This document shows positions 48,278-56,977 of a DNA stretch of 64,000 nt, piece after piece. This stretch comes from Candidatus Hydrogenedentota bacterium. GTDB lineage: Bacteria > Hydrogenedentota > Hydrogenedentia > Hydrogenedentales > Hydrogenedentaceae. Within the stretch, counting starts at the first letter, position 1; every line of letters starts with the position of its first letter. The position numbers and the translations under genes are program-made. The stretch lies in assembly GCA_026415215.1 (NCBI GenBank), contig JAOAHN010000084.1:50270-114269 (forward strand). Direction: 5' to 3'. The notes under the pieces were generated by a model. That model was not told the origin of the DNA. It was given only the letters and a program-made list of their open reading frames with translations, and searched no databases.

Positions 48278-49015
48278 ATGCCAAGAGAGAGGAAAAACTC
48301 AGGAGGAGGGGAAGGTGGGGCACCTGGTTGGGTAGTTACTTATGGGGATATGATGAGCCTCCTATTAACTTTTTTTATACTACTCGCAGCCTTTTCTACC
48401 ATAAGTGAAGAAGATTTCAAAAAAGCTATGGGTTCTTTGGAAGGTGCTTTCAGTGTATTTCCTAAATACCAGGGTTTAATGGATATGCAGATGGTTGGTA
48501 AGAAAGAGAAGCAGAGGATGATGCAACAAACTGCTCAAAAATTGGCTGAGGAGCTTCAAATTAAAGGTTTAGATAAGCAAGTCCAAGTGGAATATGATGC
48601 AAAAGGTGGGATTAAAATTACCCTGCCAGATGTAATTCTGTTTGATAAAGGTGAAGCGGAACTCAAACCTGAAGCGGTACCCGTTTTGGATGTGATTGCA
48701 AAAACTTTGGGTGTTCTCAGGGGAGTGTTTATTGAAGTTAAAGGACATACCGACAACGCACCCATTCAGAATACAGGGCGATTTAGAGATAATTATGATT
48801 TGAGTTATGCCCGGGCAGTTCAGGTTATGAGAAGACTTCAGTCGTTAGGAACACTATCAAGTGAGAATTTTGAAATAACTGCGTGTGGTCCAAATCAGCC
48901 TGTGGCTTCAAATCTTACCGAAGAAGGGAGGGCACAAAATAGAAGGGTAGAAATATTTATCCGAGGTTTTTTGGAGGAGGAACAGTTATATAATTTACAA
49001 AATAGAAGGATATAG
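48278..49015 (+). CDS. motB: Flagellar motor stator protein MotB (OmpA-like C-terminus)
   Basis: GAPGWVVTYGDMMSLLLTFFILLAAFSTI ... IEVKGHTDNAPIQNTGRFRDNYDLSYARAVQVMRRL. Confidence 0.95.
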   Translation: MPRERKNSGGGEGGAPGWVVTYGDMMSLLLTFFILLAAFSTISEEDFKKAMGSLEGAFSVFPKYQGLMDMQMVGKKEKQRMMQQTAQKLAEELQIKGLDKQVQVEYDAKGGIKITLPDVILFDKGEAELKPEAVPVLDVIAKTLGVLRGVFIEVKGHTDNAPIQNTGRFRDNYDLSYARAVQVMRRLQSLGTLSSENFEITACGPNQPVASNLTEEGRAQNRRVEIFIRGFLEEEQLYNLQNRRI

Positions 49016-49077
49016 GTTTGATTAATTGTTTATACTATAGAGTCAGATAGTCTCAAAAATTTTGGAAGGAATGTTGA

Positions 49078-49626
49078 ATGGCTGGGGATAAAGTGCCGGC
49101 AGGACAAGAACAAAAGTTAGAAGGTAGTTCAATTATAAGAGTGTTAGTGACTGGAGGAATTAGTATTATCGTGCCCGCATTGTGTGCAGTGTTAGTTTTT
49201 CTATTTTTCTTAAAACCTATGTTGGTAACGCAGATTCAGGGAAATGAAGTAGTAAGCACTCCAACTGACTCGGGTGATGTTATTCCTCCAAATGCTGTAA
49301 TAGTAAAATTTGATGAGGCACAAGCTACCGTGATAACTCCGCGAAATGACGCTCCTTCGCCCTTATTTATTTACCAGGTAGCAATGTCCTGTTCCGATGC
49401 GGAAGTAGCAAGCTTAATAGAGGGGAAAAAAGAATACTTTACCGCTATGATAAACAAGATACATAGAAACAAAACGAGGGTAGAGTTAAATGACCCTGCA
49501 GTACAAGAGGCATTATTAAGGCAAACAAAAGAAGAGGCTAACCAGCTGATTAGAAAACTTTCTCCTGGGTTAAAAGGGAAAGTTTTAGAAGTAATGTATC
49601 TTAAATACACAATAGTGGATATCTGA
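49078..49626 (+). CDS. fliL: FliL-like flagellar basal body-associated protein
   Basis: Single N-terminal TM, position between motB and fliN, FliL-like C-terminal domain. Confidence 0.78.
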   Translation: MAGDKVPAGQEQKLEGSSIIRVLVTGGISIIVPALCAVLVFLFFLKPMLVTQIQGNEVVSTPTDSGDVIPPNAVIVKFDEAQATVITPRNDAPSPLFIYQVAMSCSDAEVASLIEGKKEYFTAMINKIHRNKTRVELNDPAVQEALLRQTKEEANQLIRKLSPGLKGKVLEVMYLKYTIVDI

Positions 49627-49629
49627 GAT

Positions 49630-49959
49630 ATGGCTAAAGATTCTTCTGATAATGTTTCAAAATTCTACCCTGAGAATGAGCTTACCACAAGTAATGAACC
49701 GCATACCCATCTAACTTTGAATGATATAGCTCAAATTCCTGCCAAAGTATCTGCTGAATTAGGGAGGTGTAGGATGAAGATTAGAGAAGTGTTATCTTTG
49801 GATAAAGGTTCGATAGTTGCGTTAAATAAACAAGCTGGAGAATTGGGAGATGTATATGTTAATGGAGTTCTCATTGGAAGAGGAGAGATGATAGTCCTTG
49901 CAGATACTCTCCATATTCGAATTGTAGAAATTGAGGGATTTGAAAAGGATGAAGAATAG
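49630..49959 (+). CDS. fliN: Flagellar motor switch protein FliN
   Basis: DIAQIPAKVSAELGRCRMKIREVLSLDKGSIVALNKQAGELGDVYVNGVLIGRGEMIVLADTLHIRIVEI. Confidence 0.93.
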   Translation: MAKDSSDNVSKFYPENELTTSNEPHTHLTLNDIAQIPAKVSAELGRCRMKIREVLSLDKGSIVALNKQAGELGDVYVNGVLIGRGEMIVLADTLHIRIVEIEGFEKDEE

Positions 49960-50770
49960 CTTACTAATACTTATCTCTTTTTCTATAACAGGCTTTTGTT
50001 TGAGTTTGTGTAGTTATTGTGAGGAAAAACAAAAATTAAGTAATGTAGAAGATAGTTTACAATCTTTGATTAAGACCAATGAAGCAACGGGCTCAGAAGG
50101 GAATAGTAATGGTAAATCCTTATCAGATTCTCCTAAAGGGAATCAGGATTGGTTTATCCAACATCAGAAAGCCTGGGATAGTGAAGGGAGTAAGGAAGTA
50201 GGTGAAGGAGAAAGTAATAATAGAGGTGGGACAACAGAGGGCACTGTTGGAGAGAGGTATTCAGAAGTTTCTCGAGGGGGTTCGTATAGTTGGGGATACT
50301 ATTTTGTAAGAGCGGGTGTAGCTTTTCTGCTCGTTCTTGGATTACTTTTGGCTGTTTTGGGCGGTATGAAGTTACTTATTCAACGATCACCTTCCAAATA
50401 TGGAAAAGTTTTGGGAAAAGTTATAGGGGTTGTATATCTCTCCCCAAGAGCAAGGGTATATTATTTGCAGACAGGTGGAAAGGTTGTTGCTTTGGGAGTG
50501 TCTGGAGATAGGATAAATTTATTGTTTAGTATGAATGAGGATGAGTTTTTCTCTAATGTTCCGGATGTTGAGGAATCTGATACTGGTAAAGATAAAAGTT
50601 TTCGCAAGGTTCTTGAGGATGTAGAGCAGAGAATAAAAGAAAAAAGTGATACTGAAAAGGAATCAGGAGTTGGTTCAGATTTTGATAATGAGATTGCTTC
50701 TCTAAAAGCTAATATTCAAAAGCTCCAGGAGGTTTTAAGAGAGGATAGTGAGGGAGAGGAGAGAAAATAG
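49949..50770 (+). CDS. fliO: FliO/FliZ-like flagellar biosynthesis protein
   Basis: TM segment followed by VLGKVIGVVYLSPRARVYYLQTGGKVVALGVSGDRINLLFSM; overlaps fliN and fliP. Confidence 0.78.
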   Translation: MKNSLLILISFSITGFCLSLCSYCEEKQKLSNVEDSLQSLIKTNEATGSEGNSNGKSLSDSPKGNQDWFIQHQKAWDSEGSKEVGEGESNNRGGTTEGTVGERYSEVSRGGSYSWGYYFVRAGVAFLLVLGLLLAVLGGMKLLIQRSPSKYGKVLGKVIGVVYLSPRARVYYLQTGGKVVALGVSGDRINLLFSMNEDEFFSNVPDVEESDTGKDKSFRKVLEDVEQRIKEKSDTEKESGVGSDFDNEIASLKANIQKLQEVLREDSEGEERK

Positions 50771-51578
50771 AGAAAAGGGTTTTATAGAGAGAAGAATTTC
50801 TTTTACTATTCGAAGAGCCTTTCCTATAGTAATTATCTTGTCAATTTTCATTTGTTTCAATGCCTCACCACAACCAACTTCTCAAAATGCTTTGCGAAAC
50901 CCACTTGGTGTGGACATAGTAGGTTCTGCAGAGAGGGCAATCGCTCCTGAGAATTTGTCTACCACTTTGACTCTTGTATTTTTAATAACCGCGATATCTT
51001 TGGCCCCAGCGTTTTTAGTACTAACTACTTCTTTTACGAGGATTATAGTAGTATTGTCTTTTCTACGCCAAGCCTTGGCGACTCAGCAGACACCTCCTAA
51101 CCAGGTGTTAATAGGATTGGCACTGTTTTTGACTTTGTTTATAATGATGCCTACTTACGAGAGAGTTAATAGGGAAGCAATACAGCCATACATTAGGGGA
51201 GAACTTAATCAGCAAGAGGCATTTGGGAGAGCGATAATTCCTATTCGTGAGTTTATGTTTAAACAAGTGAAGACCCAGGAATTGAAAATGATGATGGAAA
51301 TTTCGGGAAGAGGACGCCCCAATACACCAGAGGATGTCCCGACACATGTTTTAATTCCGGCATTTATACTAAGTGAGTTAAAAACGGCCTTCATGATAGG
51401 TTTTTTATTATATATACCTTTTTTAATAATTGACATGGTGGTGGCGAGTTCGCTAATGGCTATGGGTATGATGATGTTGCCGCCTATATTTGTTTCACTC
51501 CCATTTAAGCTGATTTTATTTGTGTTGGTCGATGGTTGGAATCTTGTGATAGGTAATTTGGTAAGGAGTTATCAGTAG
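50748..51578 (+). CDS. fliP: Flagellar type III secretion protein FliP
   Basis: FLVLTTSFTRIIVVLSFLRQALATQQTPPNQVLIGLALFLTLFIM ... LIPAFILSELKTAFMIGFLLYIPFLIIDMVVASSLMAMGMMMLPP. Confidence 0.96.
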   Translation: MRERRENREKGFIERRISFTIRRAFPIVIILSIFICFNASPQPTSQNALRNPLGVDIVGSAERAIAPENLSTTLTLVFLITAISLAPAFLVLTTSFTRIIVVLSFLRQALATQQTPPNQVLIGLALFLTLFIMMPTYERVNREAIQPYIRGELNQQEAFGRAIIPIREFMFKQVKTQELKMMMEISGRGRPNTPEDVPTHVLIPAFILSELKTAFMIGFLLYIPFLIIDMVVASSLMAMGMMMLPPIFVSLPFKLILFVLVDGWNLVIGNLVRSYQ

Positions 51579-51582
51579 AAGA

Positions 51583-52029
51583 ATGAACTCGAATATAGTT
51601 AAGGTAATAATATTTATTTTCATCGTGGTTTTCATTGCTCCATTAGTTCTGAGGTTCTTGCCTGCCCCTTTAACTTTAGAAAAGATAATCGATGAGTTGG
51701 GTAAAGCTGGGTATAGAATGGAGAATCTAACATTCGCAGATTCTCCTGCGAATGAGTCAATAAGGCAGGTTTCCTTTTACATTCGGGATGCTTGGGTAAA
51801 TATTTATGAGTATGACGATGAGGGTAAGATAGCAAAGTATGCTGAGATGTATAAAAAGGATCCGGGCACTATTTTGGTGGAGACTTGGGGATTGGCTCAG
51901 GCTCTGGGTTCAGCTCCCTCGAAGAATAAGCCGGAACGCGTAGCGAGAAAGAAAAATTTTTTATTAGTAGTGCAAGGAGAAGATACCACCTTGCTTAATA
52001 GGATAGTAGAGGTTTTTAATAGGTTATAA
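51583..52029 (+). CDS. Membrane-anchored hypothetical protein directly after fliP
   Basis: 148 aa; N-terminal TM, soluble C-terminal domain of unknown family; 4 nt after the fliP stop. Confidence 0.7.
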   Translation: MNSNIVKVIIFIFIVVFIAPLVLRFLPAPLTLEKIIDELGKAGYRMENLTFADSPANESIRQVSFYIRDAWVNIYEYDDEGKIAKYAEMYKKDPGTILVETWGLAQALGSAPSKNKPERVARKKNFLLVVQGEDTTLLNRIVEVFNRL

Positions 52030-52032
52030 ATG

Positions 52033-54072
52033 TTATTCGTTTTCTTCAGATTTTGACTTCTCGTAAGCAGATATTATCTCTCTTGCAATGTGCTCTGGAA
52101 CTTCATCGTAATGGCTGAACTTTAGGTCGAAAGATCCTCTCCCACCTGTCATACTGCGGAGGTCAGTGGCATATCTTAGAATCTCTGCTTCGGGGACGAG
52201 TGCTCGAATTTTTTGTAGTCCACCTCCAGCGGGTTCCATTCCAAGGATTCTTCCACGTCTACTATTAAGGTCACCTGTTATGTCACCCATGAACTCTTCT
52301 GGGACTATGACGGTGATTTCCATTATTGGTTCGAGTAGACAAGGGTTAGCTTCTCTAACTCCCTTTTGTATTGCTAATGATGCGGCAATTTTGAATGCGA
52401 GTTCTGAAGAATCTACTGGATGGTAAGAACCGAAATACAGTTCTACTACTATATCGGTCACTGGATGGCCGGATATTACTCCTTTAGCCAAGGCTTCTTG
52501 AGCTCCCTTGTCGACTGCAGGTATGTATTGTTTTGGTACCACACCCCCTACTATACTATCAATGAATTTATATCCTCCACCCCGCTCGTTTGGAGATATT
52601 CTAAGCCACACATCTCCGTATTGTCCATGTCCACCAGTTTGTTTTTTATACTTTCCTTGAACTTCTGCTTTACCCCTCACTGTTTCCTTGTATGCTACCT
52701 TGGGTATTCTGGTTTCAGCTTCTACATTGTACTTTCTCTTCATCCTGTTTAGGAGTATATCTATTTGGAGGTCACCCATACCGCGGATGACATGTTCTGC
52801 GGTTTCGGGATCTCTGTAATGGGAAAAGGTAGGGTCTTCTTCAGCCATTCTGTTTAGAGCCTCACCGATGCGGTCTTCGTCATTTCTTGATTTTGGGGAG
52901 ATAGCAAGTTTGACCATAGATTTGGGCAATTCAATAGGAGGTAGTTTAACCTCATACCCAATTGATGTTAATGTGTCTCCAAAGTGGGTATTCTTAAGCT
53001 TTGTCATTGCGGCGAGGTCACCAGGCCCTACTTCCGTTACTTGTTTTTGCTCTTTCCCAAGCATCATAACGATTTTACCTGACCGTTCTTTAGTCTGTGT
53101 CGTGGAGTTATAAAATTCAGAGTCTGACCTGAGAGTTCCAGAGAAAACTCTAAAATAGGTAAGATAACCTACATAGGGGTCGACCATGGATCTGAACACC
53201 TGTGCTACTAATGGCCCGTCTGGGTTGGGATCGATAATCATCTGTTCATTCTGGGAGTTTGTTACAACTACTTTTCTCTCCAGTGGGTTTGGAAACGATG
53301 TAGCGATTATATCTAAGAGCTCTTCGTGCCCTATACCTTTGGCTACACTACCCGCAATTATTGGTATTATCTTTCCTGAACTTATGCCTTTTTGAAGTCC
53401 TGCATTGAATTCTTCTTCTGAGAGTTCAAATGTTTCAAGATATTTCTCCATTAGTACCTCGTCAGTTTCTGCAACGACTTCGACTATCGCTTCTTTTGCT
53501 TTTTCTGCTTCTGCACCTAATACTGATGTGTCGCCCGTGACTATATTCACAACTCCTTTTAGACTTGATGCTTCTCCAATGGGCATTACAATTGGAACAC
53601 AATGTTTACCATAAGCAGATTGAATATTTTCTACTACCTTTTGGAAGTCGGTATGTTCTCTGTCAAGCTTATTTACAAAAATAGCGCGAGGAATTTTATA
53701 TTTTTCAGCATATTTCCATGCTGTATCAGTGCCTACTTGTACCCCTGTGGTTGCATCTACAATAATTATTAAAGCATCCAAGACTGCAGAGGATGAAGCA
53801 AGTTCACCGATAAAGTCTGTATAGCCGGGGTGGTCGACTAAATGTATTCTTGTCCCCTTCCAATCAAAGTGAACTAATTTCATAGTTATTGAACATTTTC
53901 TTTCTTTTTCGTCTTCGAGGTAATCACAAACAGTATTACCGTCCTCAGTTGAGCCTACTCTGTTTGTTACCCCGGCGGAGTAGAGAATTCTTTCAATAAG
54001 CATAGTTTTGCCTACACCGCTATGACCAGCTAAGCCGGCATTACGCACTTTCCTTGGGTCGAATTGAGCCAT
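52033..54072 (-). CDS. Elongation factor G-like protein (EF-G paralogue type)
   Basis: MAQFDPRKVRNAGLAGHSGVGKTMLIERILY ... VDHPGYTDFIGE ... GHGQYGDVWLRISP; ATG 54072 behind GGAG. Confidence 0.88.
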   Translation of the reverse strand: MAQFDPRKVRNAGLAGHSGVGKTMLIERILYSAGVTNRVGSTEDGNTVCDYLEDEKERKCSITMKLVHFDWKGTRIHLVDHPGYTDFIGELASSSAVLDALIIIVDATTGVQVGTDTAWKYAEKYKIPRAIFVNKLDREHTDFQKVVENIQSAYGKHCVPIVMPIGEASSLKGVVNIVTGDTSVLGAEAEKAKEAIVEVVAETDEVLMEKYLETFELSEEEFNAGLQKGISSGKIIPIIAGSVAKGIGHEELLDIIATSFPNPLERKVVVTNSQNEQMIIDPNPDGPLVAQVFRSMVDPYVGYLTYFRVFSGTLRSDSEFYNSTTQTKERSGKIVMMLGKEQKQVTEVGPGDLAAMTKLKNTHFGDTLTSIGYEVKLPPIELPKSMVKLAISPKSRNDEDRIGEALNRMAEEDPTFSHYRDPETAEHVIRGMGDLQIDILLNRMKRKYNVEAETRIPKVAYKETVRGKAEVQGKYKKQTGGHGQYGDVWLRISPNERGGGYKFIDSIVGGVVPKQYIPAVDKGAQEALAKGVISGHPVTDIVVELYFGSYHPVDSSELAFKIAASLAIQKGVREANPCLLEPIMEITVIVPEEFMGDITGDLNSRRGRILGMEPAGGGLQKIRALVPEAEILRYATDLRSMTGGRGSFDLKFSHYDEVPEHIAREIISAYEKSKSEENE

Positions 54073-54215
54073 CGAGATACTCCATACTTGGGTTAGCGTT
54101 AAAATTAATGAAAAAATAAACAATTCTATCTCATTTTGTTGGGGATACGGAGTAGGTATTATACTTATAGTAGTATTCTTTCATCAAATTTATTTTTTAG
54201 TAGTGGAATATAAAA

Positions 54216-55241
54216 ATGATTCGTGGGGATGATGTGAAAAACGAAAAACAGTTCTTTAGTAAATTTTCCGGATCTATATTATTATTTTTGTTGTTGATGA
54301 TTTTAGCATTCTCTCCATCTTATTCAGCTGACAAGATAAGGAGATTTGTACACGCGGGTCTCTTGTATCCGGGAGAGCCACAGGTTATCAGAGAGACAAT
54401 AGAGAGACTTTATAAAGACCAGAAGAATGATACCAAAAAAGGTAAACTTGTAGCTTGTGTGGTTCCTCATTCTGGTTGGGGTTTGTGTGGGGAATTGGTA
54501 GCAAGGTCTTTTGCTGAGATAAATGAGAATCAATTTGATAATGTAGTTATCCTTGCTCCCTCCCATTATGTTGTTTTCAGTGGTTGTTCAATACCATCTG
54601 TGCAAGGGTTTGCTACCCCTTTAGGTGTTGTAAGAGTAGATTTTGAAAAGTTAGAACAGCTTTCGGTTTCTCCTTATTTCGATATGTATTCTATCCAAAG
54701 GGATACGAGAAGTAGAAGCCCCCGTATACATGAGGAAGAGTATTCTATAGAAGTGATTTTGCCATTTCTTCAATATAAGTTGAAAAAGTTTGCTATAGTT
54801 CCAGTGTTAGTGGGAGATTTTAAGGATTCTTCCGGGAAAGAGAGTCAGATTGTTTACTCGGGAGTAGTGAACTCGCTTAGAAAGGCGATCAAAGAAAAGA
54901 CATTATTGGTGCTCAGTACCGACCTAACTCCGTGGGGCGCTACTTTCAATTATACTCCAGGTAGCGTTGATGACATGTTGTCTACCCAGAGAAAATTAGA
55001 CGAAGAATTAGTAAATTTAATAGTAAGAAAAGATCTTGGAGGATTGCAGGAGTTTTTTGAGAGGACTAAAGCTCCCGTTTGTGGGAAAAATGCAATATAC
55101 CTCTTTGTAGCCCTTCTGCCTAAAAATGCGGAAGGTATTGTATTGGGTTATGAGCAATCAGGTAGCAAAATGAATTTAAAGGGAACTTCTTTAGGGTTTG
55201 CATCTGTGAATTTTTATGTTGCGGATGTAATGGGAGAGTGA
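54216..55241 (+). CDS. MEMO1-like (AmmeMemoRadiSam system protein B family) protein with N-terminal signal/TM
   Basis: RFVHAGLLYPGEPQVIRETIERLY ... CVVPHSGWGLCGELVARSFAEI ... VVILAPSHYVVFSGCS ... EEYSIEVILPFLQYKL. Confidence 0.85.
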   Translation: MIRGDDVKNEKQFFSKFSGSILLFLLLMILAFSPSYSADKIRRFVHAGLLYPGEPQVIRETIERLYKDQKNDTKKGKLVACVVPHSGWGLCGELVARSFAEINENQFDNVVILAPSHYVVFSGCSIPSVQGFATPLGVVRVDFEKLEQLSVSPYFDMYSIQRDTRSRSPRIHEEEYSIEVILPFLQYKLKKFAIVPVLVGDFKDSSGKESQIVYSGVVNSLRKAIKEKTLLVLSTDLTPWGATFNYTPGSVDDMLSTQRKLDEELVNLIVRKDLGGLQEFFERTKAPVCGKNAIYLFVALLPKNAEGIVLGYEQSGSKMNLKGTSLGFASVNFYVADVMGE

Positions 55242-55250
55242 ATGTAGATT

Positions 55251-55952
55251 TTATTCGGGATTAAGGTTTTTAATAATTATTCCTTTCAAATGTGGGAGTA
55301 AATTTTCGGTAGCCTGTTTGGCGTTTTTTATGACCTCATCGTGGGTTATCGGAGAACTATTGAAACAGTAGTTAGTTACGCAAGATAGCATAGCTACTTT
55401 GTAGTTGAGTTGAAGGGCCCAATATAATTCTGGAGCACCGCTCATGCCGATGATATCACCTCCTATCTGTTTGAAAAGTTTTAACTCGGACTTAGTCTCG
55501 TAAGAGGGACCCGTTACCCAGATGTATGTAGATTTGGGTAAATCTGCTTTGATATTCCAGTTTGGGGTTAGAGGTTTTTCAAGTGGGTATTTCACAAAAG
55601 GTGTAGGAATTATTTCCTTAACAATAGTATAAGAAGGGACTTTTAGTTTTTCATCTATAGAACCTACCGCATTGATTGATAGGATATTAGTCACACCGAA
55701 CCTTTTAAACATCTCTAAAAAGGTGTTGAAGTCATTCCAGTCATAGCCCTCGTAAGCGTGTATCCTTCCTGCGCATATTATGGTGCTTATTACACCAATA
55801 TATCCTCTGGTGATTTTATAATCGTGGCCCTTTATATTACCTTGAAATTTAGGGAATATTTCTTTAAATGGCTCTTCCGAAACTTTTTTGTTTAATATGT
55901 TACTGAGATTTATTCCTGAACCTGTGATTATGCATAAGGTTATATTTGCCAT
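55251..55952 (-). CDS. Purine nucleoside / methylthioadenosine phosphorylase-like protein
   Basis: LCIITGSGI ... GRIHAYEGYDWNDF ... LSINAVGSIDEKL ... WVTGPSYETKSELKLFKQIGGDIIGMSGAPELYWALQLNYKVAMLSCVTNYC. Confidence 0.82.
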   Translation of the reverse strand: MANITLCIITGSGINLSNILNKKVSEEPFKEIFPKFQGNIKGHDYKITRGYIGVISTIICAGRIHAYEGYDWNDFNTFLEMFKRFGVTNILSINAVGSIDEKLKVPSYTIVKEIIPTPFVKYPLEKPLTPNWNIKADLPKSTYIWVTGPSYETKSELKLFKQIGGDIIGMSGAPELYWALQLNYKVAMLSCVTNYCFNSSPITHDEVIKNAKQATENLLPHLKGIIIKNLNPE

Positions 55953-56977
55953 GGGGATGGGAGAAAAAGTTTTTGGTATAAGGTTAAAGCGTATTCGTCT
56001 GTCATCCCTGCTATGAAGTCCACTACTTTTTGTTCGATAGTATCGTTTGGGTCTCCAAAATCCTTATTTGCAATCTCATCTGGAGGGAACTTTACGAAGT
56101 GTTGGTAAAGCTCGGAGACAACTCTTTCTGCTTTTATTATTTCTTTTGCAATCTGTTCTGATGGATAAATCTTCTCAAACAAAAAATCCCTCAGCTCATT
56201 CATTGCGTTTCTGATTTCGGGTAATATTTGAATCATATTTCCTTGGGAACCTTCAATTACCCCTCTTACCATAGTATTTATTTGTTCGGAGGGGCTTTTC
56301 CCAAGGATTTTTACAGGGTTCCGGGGAAGGTCCTTAATGCGGATTAGGTTAGCTCTGATTGCGTCATCCGCATCGTGAGTGATGTATGCTATTACATCGC
56401 TAATACTAACAACTAACCCTTCCAAGCAGAAGTTTTCTTTTGGAGTTTCTCCTCTTAAGATGTAGTGTTTACCCTGGGAATGGTGAGAAATTCCCTCTCT
56501 AACTTCATAAGTTAAGTTGAGACCTTTTCTGCCTTGGCGTGTTTCAAGTATATCTACGACTTTTAAACTTTGTTGGGCATGGTTGAATCCATTTGGTGAT
56601 AGTTTATTTAGAACCCTTTCACCTGCGTGTCCAAAGGGGGTATGTCCCAAGTCGTGTCCTAAAGCAATTGCTTCTGTGAGATCCTCATTAAGTCTTAATG
56701 CTCGAGCTATTGACCTTGCAATTTGAACAACTTCGAGTGTATGAGTTAGACGAGTCCTATAGTGGTCGCCTACTGGTGCCAAAAATACCTGGGTTTTCCT
56801 TTTCAGTCTTCTGAATGCCTTAGAGTGAATAATTCTATCTCGGTCTCTTTGGAAACAGGTTCGATAAGGGTCTTGCTCTTCAGGATAGAGTCTACCTTTT
56901 GAGTTAATAGAGAGGCATGCGTATGGAGATAGCCACTCTTTTTCTCTATCTTCGTATATTTCTCGGAATGTCCGCAT
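55940..56977 (-). CDS. dgt: dGTPase-like HD hydrolase
   Basis: DRDRIIHSKAFRRLKRKTQVFLAPVGDHYRTRLTHTLEVVQIARSIARALRLNEDLTEAIALGHDLGHTPFGHAGE. Confidence 0.95.
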   Translation of the reverse strand: MRTFREIYEDREKEWLSPYACLSINSKGRLYPEEQDPYRTCFQRDRDRIIHSKAFRRLKRKTQVFLAPVGDHYRTRLTHTLEVVQIARSIARALRLNEDLTEAIALGHDLGHTPFGHAGERVLNKLSPNGFNHAQQSLKVVDILETRQGRKGLNLTYEVREGISHHSQGKHYILRGETPKENFCLEGLVVSISDVIAYITHDADDAIRANLIRIKDLPRNPVKILGKSPSEQINTMVRGVIEGSQGNMIQILPEIRNAMNELRDFLFEKIYPSEQIAKEIIKAERVVSELYQHFVKFPPDEIANKDFGDPNDTIEQKVVDFIAGMTDEYALTLYQKLFLPSPWQI

